Positions 31,474 through 40,717 of a stretch of DNA of 64,000 nucleotides are shown piece after piece. Origin of the DNA: Novosphingobium sp. B1 (lineage in GTDB: Bacteria > Pseudomonadota > Alphaproteobacteria > Sphingomonadales > Sphingomonadaceae); contig NZ_FWXL01000003.1 in the NCBI RefSeq assembly GCF_900176395.1, positions 1-64,000 on the forward strand, read 5' to 3'. The position numbers and the translations under genes are program-made. The notes below the pieces were generated by a model. That model saw only the letters and a program-made list of their open reading frames with translations, ran no database searches and had not been told where the DNA came from. Positions within the stretch are counted from its first letter, which is position 1, and each line of letters opens with the position of its first letter.

Positions 31474-32052
31474 ATGACCCGTACTGCATCTCCTCGTGTC
31501 CTGCCGATCATTGTCGACCGCTGGAGCCCGCGCGCATTCGATGGCTCGGCCGTGCCGCAGACCGATCTCGACGTGATCTTTGAAGCTGCGGGCCTGGCCG
31601 CCAGCGCCTATAACTACCAGCCGTGGCGCTTTGCCTTCGCACACAAGGGCGATGCAAACTTCGACGCGTTTCTCTCCGCCCTGGTCGAATTCAACCAGAG
31701 CTGGGCCAAGGACGCGGGCGTGCTGGTCTATGTCGTGTCCGACGAGTTCATGCGCAGCGATCGCGGCGACAATCCCAATCACAGCCACAGCTTCGACGCT
31801 GGTGCCGCCTGGGCCAACGCCGCGCTGCAAGCGCTGCATCTGGGCTATCACACCCACGGCATGACCGGGGTCGACTTTGCCAAGGCCGCAGAAGTGCTGA
31901 ACCTGCCCGCCGGCTACCGCGTGGAAATGGCTTTCGTGATCGGCAAGCAGGGCGACAAGTCGCAGCTGCCTGAAATGCTTCGCGAGCGCGAAGTGGTGAG
32001 CGATCGCAAGCCGGTCAGCGAAATCGCCTTCGCTGGTCCGTTCAAGGCCTAA
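31474..32052 (+). CDS. Nitroreductase family protein
   Basis: A 192-residue FMN-dependent oxidoreductase. N-terminal RWSPRAFDG and AASAYNYQPWRFAFA match the FMN-binding opening of the family. AGAAWANAALQALHLGYHTHGM is the second family block and is expected at the dimer interface. CAAGGAGCC precedes the ATG at 31474. Third gene of the pirin/DoxX cluster, separated by a hairpin. The likely job is reduction of quinones, nitro compounds or other electrophiles with NAD(P)H (inference). Confidence 0.88.
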   Translation: MTRTASPRVLPIIVDRWSPRAFDGSAVPQTDLDVIFEAAGLAASAYNYQPWRFAFAHKGDANFDAFLSALVEFNQSWAKDAGVLVYVVSDEFMRSDRGDNPNHSHSFDAGAAWANAALQALHLGYHTHGMTGVDFAKAAEVLNLPAGYRVEMAFVIGKQGDKSQLPEMLREREVVSDRKPVSEIAFAGPFKA

Positions 32053-32094
32053 GCACGTGTGGCGCCGCCCGCCGGAATTGGCTAGGGCGGCGCC

Positions 32095-33714
32095 ATGCTT
32101 CGCATCAATGAACTTAAACTTCCTCTCGACCATGCCGCCGAAGATCTTCCGGCGGCTATCTGCGAGCGCCTCGAAATCGCGCCTGCAGACCTGACACGCT
32201 ACCAGATCTTCCGTCGCGGCAACGATGCCCGCAAGAAGCATGCAATCCTGCTGACATACGTGGTCGATTGCGTGGTGGCCAACGAGGCCGAAGTGCTCGC
32301 CCGCTTCGCCGACGACCAGAACGTCAAGCCCACGCCTGACACGTCTTACAAGTTTCCGGTAATGGCGCCGGAAGGCTGGGACGGCGAACGGCCAGTGGTA
32401 ATTGGCGCTGGTCCCTGCGGCCTGCTCGCTGCCCTGATCCTGGCGCAGATGGGCCTCAAGCCGATCATCATCGAACGCGGCAAGGCCGTGCGCGAGCGGA
32501 CCAAGGATACCTGGGGCCTGTGGCGACGGTCGGTGCTGGAGCCGGAATCGAATGTCCAGTTCGGCGAAGGCGGTGCGGGCACCTTCTCCGATGGCAAGCT
32601 CTACAGCCGCATCAAGGACCCGCGACACCTTGGCCGCAAGGTGCTGGTCGAGTTCGTCAAGGCGGGTGCGCCTGAGGACATCCTGACCGAAGCCCACCCG
32701 CATATCGGCACTTTCCGCCTCGTCACCATGGTCATGTCGATGCGCGAGACGATCGAGAGCCTTGGCGGTGAGTATCGCTTCCAGACCCGGGTCGAGGACT
32801 TCGAGATCGAGACTGCTGCCGATGGCGAACGGCGTGTCGCGGGCCTGCACCTGTCGGACGGCTCGTTCCTCCCGGCGCGCCATGTGATCATGGCAGTAGG
32901 CCATTCCGCGCGCGACACCTTCCAGGTGCTGTTCAATCGCGGCGTCCATATCGAGGCCAAGCCCTTTGCCATCGGTGTGCGCATCGAACACCCGCAAAGC
33001 TGGATCGACACCGCACGCTATGGCCCGAGCGCGGGCAACAAGATCCTTGGCCCTGCCGCCTACTCGATCTCGCACAAGTGCAGGAACGGTCGCACGGTCT
33101 ACTCCTTCTGCATGTGTCCGGGCGGGCGCGTGGTGGCGGCAACCAGCGAGGAAGGCCGCGTCGTCACCAACGGCATGAGCCAGTATTCGCGCGCGGAGTT
33201 CAATGCGAATTCGGGCATCGTTGTCGATATCGACCCCAACCGCGATTATCCGGGCGGGCCGATGGCAGGCATGGCCTTCCAGCGCCACTGGGAAAGCCTC
33301 GCCTTCGAGGCGGGCGGACGCAGCTACATGGCGCCGGGCCAAAAGCTGGGCGATTTTCTCGCGGATCGACCCTCGACCGAGTTCGGCAGCGTGATCCCGA
33401 GCTACAAGCCGGGTGTTCACCTCACCGAACTGAAGAAGTGCCTGCCCGACTACGTGATCGAGTCCATCCGCGAGGCCTTGCCCGCCTTTGGCCGCATGGT
33501 GCCCGGCTACGACCATCCCGACGTGGTGATGACCGGGGTCGAAACGCGCACTTCCTCGCCGGTTCGCATCACGCGCGGCAAGGACTGCCAGAGCCTCAAC
33601 ACGCGCGGCCTTTATCCTGCCGGCGAAGGTGCGGGCTACGCCGGCGGCATCCTTTCGGCCGCGGTGGACGGAATCAAGGTGGCAGAAGCTCTCGCCGCCG
33701 AAGTGCTGAAGTGA
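32095..33714 (+). CDS. FAD-dependent dehydrogenase (COG2509 type)
   Basis: A 539-residue protein. About 95 N-terminal residues are a small alpha/beta domain. Then comes a dinucleotide fold (PVVIGAGPCGLLAALILAQMG) and the motif SNVQFGEGGAGTFSDGKLYSRI. Further features are HVIMAVGHSARDTFQVL, a CMCPGGRVVAATSEEG cysteine pair and a C-terminal GLYPAGEGAGYAGGILSAAVDGIK FAD-closing motif. The family is widespread and conserved but its substrate is unknown. It overlaps the next flavoprotein gene by GTGA, so the two are made together. Confidence 0.85.
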   Translation: MLRINELKLPLDHAAEDLPAAICERLEIAPADLTRYQIFRRGNDARKKHAILLTYVVDCVVANEAEVLARFADDQNVKPTPDTSYKFPVMAPEGWDGERPVVIGAGPCGLLAALILAQMGLKPIIIERGKAVRERTKDTWGLWRRSVLEPESNVQFGEGGAGTFSDGKLYSRIKDPRHLGRKVLVEFVKAGAPEDILTEAHPHIGTFRLVTMVMSMRETIESLGGEYRFQTRVEDFEIETAADGERRVAGLHLSDGSFLPARHVIMAVGHSARDTFQVLFNRGVHIEAKPFAIGVRIEHPQSWIDTARYGPSAGNKILGPAAYSISHKCRNGRTVYSFCMCPGGRVVAATSEEGRVVTNGMSQYSRAEFNANSGIVVDIDPNRDYPGGPMAGMAFQRHWESLAFEAGGRSYMAPGQKLGDFLADRPSTEFGSVIPSYKPGVHLTELKKCLPDYVIESIREALPAFGRMVPGYDHPDVVMTGVETRTSSPVRITRGKDCQSLNTRGLYPAGEGAGYAGGILSAAVDGIKVAEALAAEVLK

Positions 33715-34889
33715 GCGCCCCTCAGTACGACGCGATCATCCTCGGCGCAGGTGCGGCGGGGTTGATGGCTGCGCTTACCGCCGGACAGAACGGGCGGCGG
33801 GTGCTGCTGGTCGATCATGCCGACGAGCCGGGCAAGAAAATCCTGATCTCGGGCGGCGGGCGCTGCAACTTCACCAACATCCACACAGCAGCCGACCGCT
33901 ATATCTCGGAAAACCAGCATTTCGCGCGGTCGGCCCTGTCGCGCTACACGCCGTCTGAGTTTCTCGACATGGTCAATCGCCACGGCATTGCCTGGCACGA
34001 AAAGACCCTTGGCCAGCTGTTCTGCGATCACTCGGCCCGCCAGATCGTCGAGATGCTCATGGCCGAATGTCGCGAGGGAAACGTGGCGCTTTCATTCGGC
34101 CTGCCAGTCAGCGCAGTTGATCATGCAGATGGCATGTTCCGCGTGACCATCGATGGTCGCGAGGTGCGGGCGCCGTCGCTTGTCCTGGCAACCGGCGGCC
34201 TGTCCATCCCGAAGATGGGGGCCACCGGCTTCGCGTTCGAGATTGCCCGCAAGTTCGGCCTGCCCGTGGTGCAGACGCGCCCGGCGCTCGTTCCGTTCAC
34301 GCTTGGTGAAGATGAGGCGCTGTTCCGTTCGCTTTCAGGCGTGTCGACCGAGGTCGTGACACGCTGGGGCAAGACTGCCTTCCGCGAGGCCGCACTGTTC
34401 ACGCACAAGGGACTGTCGGGGCCGGCGATGTTGCAGATCTCGTCCTACTGGCAGCACCGGACGGCAATCACGGTCGCGTTTTTGCCCGATGCGGCAAACG
34501 ACTGGCTGATCGAGGAAAAACGAGCGCGTCCGCGCAGCGCCCTTCGCACCGCGCTCGCACGTCGCCTGCCCGAGCGTTTGGCCGATGCGCTGATCGAGCG
34601 TATCGGACTTGAAGGCGAACTGGTGACGCTGCGCGACGCAGATCTGCGCAAGGCACAGGACAGGCTTGCGCGCTGGCCGTTCAATCCGAACGGCACCGAA
34701 GGCTATGCCAAGGCCGAGGTGACGGCTGGCGGGATCTCGACCAAGGCGCTCAATCAGAAGACGATGGCAGCCAGCAAGGTCGCCGGGCTATATGCCATCG
34801 GCGAAGCCGTCGATGTTACGGGATGGCTTGGCGGCTACAACTTTCAGTGGGCTTGGGCCAGCGGGCGCGCAGCGGGCCTCGCACTCTAA
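33711..34889 (+). CDS. NAD(P)/FAD-dependent oxidoreductase, HI0933/YhiN family
   Basis: A 392-residue flavoprotein starting with GTG (VSAPQYDAIILGAGAAGLMAAL) that overlaps the preceding stop. Family motifs are GKKILISGGGRCNFTN, LVLATGGLSIPKMGATGFAFEIARKFG and the C-terminal GLYAIGEAVDVTGWLGGYNFQWAWASG. Members (YhiN, HI0933) are conserved flavoproteins without a settled reaction. The much longer open frame from 33078 is shadow of the upstream gene. Confidence 0.88.
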   Translation: MSAPQYDAIILGAGAAGLMAALTAGQNGRRVLLVDHADEPGKKILISGGGRCNFTNIHTAADRYISENQHFARSALSRYTPSEFLDMVNRHGIAWHEKTLGQLFCDHSARQIVEMLMAECREGNVALSFGLPVSAVDHADGMFRVTIDGREVRAPSLVLATGGLSIPKMGATGFAFEIARKFGLPVVQTRPALVPFTLGEDEALFRSLSGVSTEVVTRWGKTAFREAALFTHKGLSGPAMLQISSYWQHRTAITVAFLPDAANDWLIEEKRARPRSALRTALARRLPERLADALIERIGLEGELVTLRDADLRKAQDRLARWPFNPNGTEGYAKAEVTAGGISTKALNQKTMAASKVAGLYAIGEAVDVTGWLGGYNFQWAWASGRAAGLAL

Positions 34890-34896
34890 GGACAGT

Positions 34897-35103
34897 CTAC
34901 CACCCCTCGACCAGGTCGAGATAGGCTACAACGTCGTTTTCGGTCGCCAGGTACAGGCCGGCCTGTATGTTTTCGGACTGACCGGCGGCGATGGCAAGAG
35001 CCTCGTCAAGGGGCCCGTAAAAGAGGGTTTGCGCGCTGCCGCCTTCAGGCTCGTCGCCAAGATGATAGAGACGGACGGTGGCATCGCCGTGTGTGGTTCG
35101 CAT
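34897..35103 (-). CDS. Small conserved-looking protein, unknown function
   Basis: A 68-residue acidic protein (MRTTHGDATVRLYHLGDEPEGG, then TLFYGPLDEALAIAAGQ and AGLYLATENDVVAYLDLVEGW). It reads as a compact alpha/beta protein with codon use like the neighbouring genes. GAGAGTGA upstream favours the ATG at 35103 over the frame start at 35175. It converges on the flavoprotein gene with a seven-base gap. Not recognised. Confidence 0.5.
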   Translation of the reverse strand: MRTTHGDATVRLYHLGDEPEGGSAQTLFYGPLDEALAIAAGQSENIQAGLYLATENDVVAYLDLVEGW

Positions 35104-35393
35104 CGCTTCACTCTCGCAAGAACTGCCCCCCTTGTCGCCTTGTGCCGGGAATCCTGCAATGCCCCTCGCTTTCATGGAAAATTAATGGGCAACTCGTTGA
35201 TCGAGCGGGCATCTGCGCCCAAAGTGCAAAGTGGACAGGTCTCGCATCGCTGCCGTTTCCGGAGCGCACGCTGCAGGCAGGGGAATACGGTAATTATGGG
35301 TCAGCTGGAACGGTGCGCTTTGCCTGTTTGGGGCAGATGTGCGGCATACCGCTCGACCGCCGGATCGGTCGATCGCTGGCAGGTGCTTCGTCC

Positions 35394-36938
35394 GTGAATT
35401 CGCTCCGGCTGAAGCTATGGCTGTCCCTGCTGTTCGTGATGCTCATCATTGCGGTTCCCGCCGTCGTTGCAGATCATGCCCTGAAGATCGTGCGCGCCCA
35501 ACACGCACGCGCCGAGGCATCGTCGCAGACGCTCAGCGCCTTTCAGCGCCTTGCCGTGCTTGGATATACCCTTCAGCAGGAGCGGTATGTCGATCCGCAG
35601 TCCTTTGTGCGCGATCGCGCGCTGTACATCGATGGCGTGCGTTCGCACGTCACCAATGCGGAAAGGTACATCAACGCCGAAATCCGTCTGATCGGCGACA
35701 CGGCCCTTCAGCGCAAGCGTCGCGCAAGCGCGATCGAAGAGGAAGTGAAGCAGCGTGAAACGCTGCACCGCATCGGCGCAAGCCTGGAAAAGTCGCTCCG
35801 CGGCGACAAGCCCGACATGATGTGGGAAGACCTGATATTCGAAGCGATCCGCATCGAGGAACGCGAAGCGAAGGAATTCCAGCGCAGTTCGATCGAGACC
35901 GTTGGCGGTGTCACGGAGACCATGCAGTCGAGCATCATCATCGTCGGCATCATCGGGCTACTCATCGTCATGTGGGGCCAGCGTCAGGTCATCAGGCCGC
36001 TCGGCAACCTCTGGCGCGGCACGCGTGAAATTGCCGAAGGCAATTACGAAGGCAAATTGCCATCAGTGGGCACGACAGAATTTCGCACCATCGCTGAAAG
36101 CTTCAACATCATGGCTGCGCGGGTACGCGATGCGGCCCTGGCGATGCAGCAGACAAATGCGGGGCTGGAGCGAGCCGTGCAACGCCGGACGGCAGAACTT
36201 GATGCGACAAACCGGTCGCTTGCAAGAGCCAACCAGCTTCGCCAGCAGTTTCTGGCCGATGCCAGTCATGAGCTGAGGACGCCCTTGTCGATCATGCGCA
36301 GCGAAGCCGAGATCACGCTGCGCAATGGCAACGCCAATGTCGACGACCTGCGTCACGGTCTTGATCGCGTCGTGCGCCTGTCTTCGCTGATGGCGGAGAT
36401 GATCGAGGACATGCTGCACGTTGCCCGCGCCGAGGAGCCGATGCTGCAGACGAACATCGAACCGGTCGATGTCGTGCTTGCCCTTCGCGAATGCGTCGGC
36501 GACTTCCAGCTCCTGATCGAGGCGGATGGCGGGTATATCCGGATCACGGACGCGCCCGAGAGCATGATTATCGAGGGTGACGGAACGCGCCTGAAGCAGG
36601 CTATCCGAATCGTGCTCGACAACGCCGTATGCTATTCCTCGCAGGCCCCCGAGGTTGAGGTGAGCGCTCGCGTCGAAGACGGTGAGGCTGTCATCGCCAT
36701 TTCCGATAACGGCGACGGCATCGCCAGTGAAGATATTCCCTACCTTTTCCAACGATTCCGCAGAGGCAGCAAGAAGGTCGGCAGTGGCCAGGGCCTGGGC
36801 CTGTCGATTGCCCGCTCCATTACCGAGACGATGGGCGGCACCATCGGTCTCGAAAGTCGGCTGAATGTCGGCACGAAGGTCGAACTGCGCCTCCCCCTTA
36901 TGCCAGTCGAAAAGACTGAGGATGGAAACCAGACATGA
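35394..36938 (+). CDS. Membrane sensor histidine kinase
   Basis: A 514-residue kinase. A transmembrane helix at about residues 8-25 precedes a 150-residue periplasmic helical sensor; a second helix (SIIIVGIIGLLIVMW) is at 179-195. HAMP, a coiled segment and HisKA with H292 (ASHELRTPLSIMRSEAEI) follow. The ATPase has VLDNAVCYS, DNGDGI and GQGLGLSIA. The start is GTG at 35394, which places the first helix properly; the upstream frame is not membrane-like. It overlaps its response regulator by ATGA. The periplasmic ligand is unknown. Confidence 0.86.
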   Translation: MNSLRLKLWLSLLFVMLIIAVPAVVADHALKIVRAQHARAEASSQTLSAFQRLAVLGYTLQQERYVDPQSFVRDRALYIDGVRSHVTNAERYINAEIRLIGDTALQRKRRASAIEEEVKQRETLHRIGASLEKSLRGDKPDMMWEDLIFEAIRIEEREAKEFQRSSIETVGGVTETMQSSIIIVGIIGLLIVMWGQRQVIRPLGNLWRGTREIAEGNYEGKLPSVGTTEFRTIAESFNIMAARVRDAALAMQQTNAGLERAVQRRTAELDATNRSLARANQLRQQFLADASHELRTPLSIMRSEAEITLRNGNANVDDLRHGLDRVVRLSSLMAEMIEDMLHVARAEEPMLQTNIEPVDVVLALRECVGDFQLLIEADGGYIRITDAPESMIIEGDGTRLKQAIRIVLDNAVCYSSQAPEVEVSARVEDGEAVIAISDNGDGIASEDIPYLFQRFRRGSKKVGSGQGLGLSIARSITETMGGTIGLESRLNVGTKVELRLPLMPVEKTEDGNQT

Positions 36939-37618
36939 AGCTCCTCATCATCGAAGACGAGGTTGAACTTGCAGGCGCGCTTCACCGGGGTCTGACCCAG
37001 GAGGGCTGCAAGGTCACGATGGCCACTGACGGGTCGACCGGGCTTGAGCTTGCCAGCAGCATGCCCTTCGATTTCGTCCTTCTCGACGTCAATCTCCCTG
37101 ACATGAGCGGTTTTGACGTATGCTCCCGGCTTCGTGCGATGGACGTCGCCACGCCGATCATCATGGTGACCGCCCGTGATGAAGTCGCTGACAGGATCAA
37201 GGGCCTGAAAGGCGGGGCAGACGACTATCTCGCCAAGCCCTTTGCGTTCGAGGAACTGCTGGCCCGGATGGATGCGGTCAAGCGTCGGATGGAGCGCCCC
37301 GCAACAAGCCCGCTTCAGGCTGACGGCTCCCTGACCGTAGGCGACCTTCACTTCGATCCGCGTACGATGACGCTGACGAGAGCTGGCACGCCGGTGCAAC
37401 TGACCGTCAAGGAAATGGGGGTCCTGCGGCTCCTCATGGAATCCCCCGGCACCGTGATTTCGCGTAGCGAGATCCTGCGCGTGGTGTGGGGTGTTGAGGA
37501 CGATCCGCTTACCAACATCGTCGAAGTCTATCTCAGCAGGCTCCGCCGCAAGCTCCATTCCCTTGGCCCGCCGGTGGTAGAGAACGTCCGCGGCTTCGGA
37601 TATCGCCTGACGGCATGA
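36935..37618 (+). CDS. OmpR/PhoB-family response regulator
   Basis: A 227-residue regulator. The receiver has the acidic pocket IIEDE, the phosphorylated Asp in FVLLDVNLPDMSG (about residue 52) and K in YLAKPFAFEE. The C-terminal winged helix (VQLTVKEMGVLRLLMESPG, ISRSEILRVVWG, VEVYLSRLRRKL, VRGFGYRLTA) is the OmpR type. It is the partner of the upstream kinase by ATGA overlap. Confidence 0.93.
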   Translation: MKLLIIEDEVELAGALHRGLTQEGCKVTMATDGSTGLELASSMPFDFVLLDVNLPDMSGFDVCSRLRAMDVATPIIMVTARDEVADRIKGLKGGADDYLAKPFAFEELLARMDAVKRRMERPATSPLQADGSLTVGDLHFDPRTMTLTRAGTPVQLTVKEMGVLRLLMESPGTVISRSEILRVVWGVEDDPLTNIVEVYLSRLRRKLHSLGPPVVENVRGFGYRLTA

Positions 37619-37679
37619 AGCACTCCGCTCCTCATTGATTGTAATCGACAAGGCAACGAAAAATTCACGGCAAATACGG

Positions 37680-37708
37680 TTGACCGCGCTTCCTGCCAAC
37701 GCTAGGAG
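37680..37708 (+). promoter_or_regulatory. Candidate -35/-10 promoter for tRNA-Met
   Basis: TTGACC, 17 bases, then TAGGAG, placed about 37 bases before the tRNA. The -35 element is near consensus but the -10 element is weak, so this is a positional guess. Confidence 0.35.
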
Positions 37709-37744
37709 CGCGGCCTGCCAAGCAGTCGGAGACGACGCTGACAG

Positions 37745-37821
37745 GGCGGAGTAGCTCAGCAGGTTAGAGCAGCGGAATCATAATCCGCGTGTCGGGGGTT
37801 CGAGTCCCTCCTCCGCTACCA
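37745..37821 (+). tRNA. tRNA-Met (anticodon CAT)
   Basis: A 77-base cloverleaf. The acceptor is GGCGGAG with CTCCGCT (first pair G-U), discriminator A and encoded CCA. The anticodon stem GCGGA/TCCGC encloses loop ATCATAA (CAT). The T arm has GGGGGTTCGAGTCCCTC. It lacks the initiator-type C1-A72 mismatch, so it is elongator Met. The lysidine-modified Ile tRNA also carries CAT and is less likely by acceptor sequence. Confidence 0.9.
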
Positions 37822-38198
37822 TCTTCGATGGTTGCCACGATCTTGATCGCGATCGATTAACAGCAACAACAGAGCAGCTTGGCGATAGCAGCGTCCTCGC
37901 ATAACCCGGATTCCCTATCAGCTACCGGGCGTCGACGGAGCATTAGCTCCTGGTCAGAGGCTTGACCGAAACGCGACTTGGAAAAGTCGGGATCAGTGCC
38001 CTCTGGATCGCCGATCGTGACGGCAAGCATGTCTCGCAGAGCGCTTGTCGCATCAGCACCACTGAGCGCCCGCTCTTCTCGATCTGCCTCTTTCCGATGC
38101 TCGCTGGCCCGGCCATCAACCAGGAACTGACGCGTCCTGTCGCGTTTGTTCAATCGCTTCGACCAGAAGCCTCTTATCGAGGCAGCCGGAGGACAAGG
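37822..38198. other. Intergenic stretch after tRNA-Met
   Basis: About 380 bases without a supported gene. Frames on both strands (37857-38234 minus, and the first 79 codons of the plus frame from 37962) lack protein character. CCGGAGGACAAGG at the right end is the ribosome-binding site of the micro-ORF at 38199. A tRNA 3' end followed by unstructured DNA can mark an old integration site, but no repeat of the tRNA end is seen. Confidence 0.4.
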
Positions 38199-38375
38199 AT
38201 GTTGAGATGGCTGGCATGCCTCATGCGGAGGCACAAACCCGTACGCAACCTGACTGAACAGGTCGGCTTGCGTCAGGTGTCCAAATGCCAGCAGTGCGGC
38301 GCCACGATTGGCCGCATCGGTGGCGGCGCGTGGCGGCCAATCGTTGACGCGCCGGTGGACCGTAGGAACAGTTGA
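38199..38375 (+). CDS. Micro-protein with CxxC zinc-ribbon motif, unknown function
   Basis: A 58-residue protein starting MLRWLACLMRRHKPVRNL. A CQQC pair followed by GATIG and AWRPIV suggests a single zinc knuckle with the N-terminal Cys and His as possible further ligands. GGAGG eight bases before the ATG gives a convincing start. It shares its plan with the 51-residue protein at 371-526. It converges on the MaoC gene with a four-base gap. Confidence 0.6.
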   Translation: MLRWLACLMRRHKPVRNLTEQVGLRQVSKCQQCGATIGRIGGGAWRPIVDAPVDRRNS

Positions 38376-38379
38376 CGCC

Positions 38380-38832
38380 TCAGACGACCGAACACTTCAG
38401 CAACGCCATGCGCAGGCACTGGCACACTACCTCGCCGCGCTGATTGATCAGTTCGTGGCGGAACGTCACAATCCCCGCGTTCGGGCGTGAGCGCGATTCC
38501 TTCAGTTCGATGACCTCGCTCGTCGCGCGCATCGTATCGCCAATGAAGACCGGTGCCGGCATCACCAGCTTGTCATAACCTAGGTTCGCAACCAGCGTGC
38601 CGAGCGTGGTATCACCAACCGACAGGCCGACCATCAGTGCAAAAGTGAAGGTCCCGTTGACGAGGATCTGGCCGAACTCGCTTGCCTTCGCGGCTTCCAG
38701 ATCGATGTGCAGCGGTTGCGGGTTGTGCGTCATGGTCGAGAACAGCAGGTTGTCGGTCTCGGTCACCGTGCGGCGGATCTCGTGTTCGATCCGGTCACCT
38801 ACCTGCCATTGGTCAAAGAACCTGCCCGCCAT
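38380..38832 (-). CDS. MaoC-like (R)-specific hydratase
   Basis: A 150-residue hot-dog-fold protein. The hydratase signature is present: [26 protein letters not shown] with catalytic Asp/His positions, then [17 protein letters not shown]. It is the last gene of the leucine operon; its ATG shares one base with the mccA stop (TGATG). No crotonase-type methylglutaconyl-CoA hydratase is found in the operon, so this enzyme may supply the hydration step (inference). Confidence 0.85.
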   Translation of the reverse strand: MAGRFFDQWQVGDRIEHEIRRTVTETDNLLFSTMTHNPQPLHIDLEAAKASEFGQILVNGTFTFALMVGLSVGDTTLGTLVANLGYDKLVMPAPVFIGDTMRATSEVIELKESRSRPNAGIVTFRHELINQRGEVVCQCLRMALLKCSVV

Positions 38833-40703
38833 CAGCCTTCTGCCTTTTCGATTTTGGCCAGCACCGCATCCACCTGCACTTGCGCGCCGGCCACGGCGTC
38901 AAGGGCCTTGACCACGCCATCGAACGGCGCGGTCAGCGCATTTTCCATCTTCATGGCTTCAAGCACCAGGAGCTTCTGCCCCTTGATGACGGATTGGCCA
39001 GCCTCGACGTCGACCGAAATGACCTTGCCCGGCATCGGCGCAACGATCGCACCATCGGAGGCTGAACCGCCAGCACCGCCTTGTGCGCGAGCAAGCCGCA
39101 CCAGGAAGCGCTCGCCACCCTCATCGACACTGGTGACCGGCTCACCCGGCCAATAATCGACTGCAGGCTCCTGTGGCAGATCGACAACGAAGGCGCGGCC
39201 GAACTGATCGGCCAGATTCACGTCGCGCCGTACGCCGGCGTTCAGGCGAAAGCCCGACTGGCTTGTCCAAGGGCTGTCACCGGGCGTGCCGGCCAGCCGC
39301 ATCGCAGCGAAGCCCAGCGCTTCGGCAGTCGGTTCGGGGCGCGTGGTGAGCGTCTCGAGATTGCGTTCGATCAACCCGGTGTCGACCACGCCCGCTTCGA
39401 ACGCGGCGTGGCCCAGCAGCCGCCACAGGAAGCCACTGTTGGTGATAAGCGGCCCGACGACGCCTTCTTCAAGCGTTTCCCGCAAGCCCGCGATGGCCTC
39501 GGATCGCGTGTCGCGATGGACAATGACCTTGGCGATCATCGGATCGTAGAACGGCGAGATTTCCGCGCCCGCTTCCACGCCCGTATCGATGCGCGCGCGA
39601 TACTGCGGAAAGTGGAAGTCCTCGACACGGCCGATGCTCGGCAGGAAGCCCTTGCTGGCATCCTCGGCATAAAGCCGCGCTTCCATGGCCCAGCCATTGA
39701 TCGAAAGCTCGTCCTGTTGCTTGGGCAGCGGCTCGCCCGAAGCAACGCGCAACTGCCATTCCACCAGATCGACGCCGGTGATCTCTTCGGTTACCGGATG
39801 TTCGACCTGCAGCCGTGTGTTCATTTCCATGAACCAGATGCGGTCGGCGCGAAGACCTTCAGAGCCATCGGCGATGAACTCGATCGTGCCCGCGCCTTCA
39901 TAATCGACCGCCTTGGCCGCGCGCACGGCGGCCGCGCAAACAGCTCCGCGCGTCGCTTCGTCCATGCCGGGCGCTGGCGCTTCCTCGATCACCTTCTGGT
40001 GCCGGCGCTGCAGCGAGCAATCACGCTCGAACAGATGGACGACATTGCCATGGGCATCGCCGAACACCTGCACCTCGATGTGGCGGGGCGAGAGGATATA
40101 CTTCTCGATCAGCACACGATCATCGCCGAACGACGACGACGCCTCGCGACGGCATGACGCCAGGCCTTCGGCAAAATCCTCGGCGCGCTCTACCCGCCGC
40201 ATGCCCTTGCCGCCGCCGCCGGCCACGGCCTTGATCAGGACCGGGTAGCCGATGGCGTCAGCTTCGGCCTGCAGGCGTTCAGGGCTCTGGTCTTCGCCCA
40301 GATACCCCGGCGTCACCGGCACGCCCGCCGCAATCATGCGCGCCTTGGCAGCGTCCTTCAGGCCCATGGCGTTGATCGAGGCCGGTTTGGGCCCGACCCA
40401 GACCAGCCCCGCGTCAAGCACTGCCTGTGCAAACTCGGCATTTTCCGAAAGGAAGCCATACCCCGGGTGGATTGCTTCAGCGCCGGTCGCCTTGGCCGCC
40501 GCGATTATCTTCTCGCCGACGAGATAGCTTTCGCGCGCAGGCGAAGGGCCGATGTGCACAGCCACGTCCGCCGAACGCACATGCAGCGCCTTGGCGTCAG
40601 CGTCGGAATAGACCGCCACCGTGCGAATACCGAGCCTGCGCGCGGTACGGATGACCCGGCAGGCAATCTCGCCACGATTGGCGATGAGGAGGGATTTGAT
40701 CAT
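38832..40703 (-). CDS. mccA: Methylcrotonyl-CoA carboxylase, biotin-carrying alpha subunit
   Basis: A 623-residue protein. It has a biotin carboxylase domain ([62 protein letters not shown]), a linker of about 100 residues and a C-terminal biotinyl domain with [15 protein letters not shown] (biotin on the Lys). It carboxylates biotin and works with the beta subunit encoded just upstream to turn 3-methylcrotonyl-CoA into 3-methylglutaconyl-CoA. The start at 40703 (MIKSLLIAN) avoids a long artefactual extension. Propionyl/acetyl-CoA carboxylase is excluded mainly by gene context. Confidence 0.92.
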   Translation of the reverse strand: MIKSLLIANRGEIACRVIRTARRLGIRTVAVYSDADAKALHVRSADVAVHIGPSPARESYLVGEKIIAAAKATGAEAIHPGYGFLSENAEFAQAVLDAGLVWVGPKPASINAMGLKDAAKARMIAAGVPVTPGYLGEDQSPERLQAEADAIGYPVLIKAVAGGGGKGMRRVERAEDFAEGLASCRREASSSFGDDRVLIEKYILSPRHIEVQVFGDAHGNVVHLFERDCSLQRRHQKVIEEAPAPGMDEATRGAVCAAAVRAAKAVDYEGAGTIEFIADGSEGLRADRIWFMEMNTRLQVEHPVTEEITGVDLVEWQLRVASGEPLPKQQDELSINGWAMEARLYAEDASKGFLPSIGRVEDFHFPQYRARIDTGVEAGAEISPFYDPMIAKVIVHRDTRSEAIAGLRETLEEGVVGPLITNSGFLWRLLGHAAFEAGVVDTGLIERNLETLTTRPEPTAEALGFAAMRLAGTPGDSPWTSQSGFRLNAGVRRDVNLADQFGRAFVVDLPQEPAVDYWPGEPVTSVDEGGERFLVRLARAQGGAGGSASDGAIVAPMPGKVISVDVEAGQSVIKGQKLLVLEAMKMENALTAPFDGVVKALDAVAGAQVQVDAVLAKIEKAEG

Positions 40704-40717
40704 TGCATGCGCCTCCA

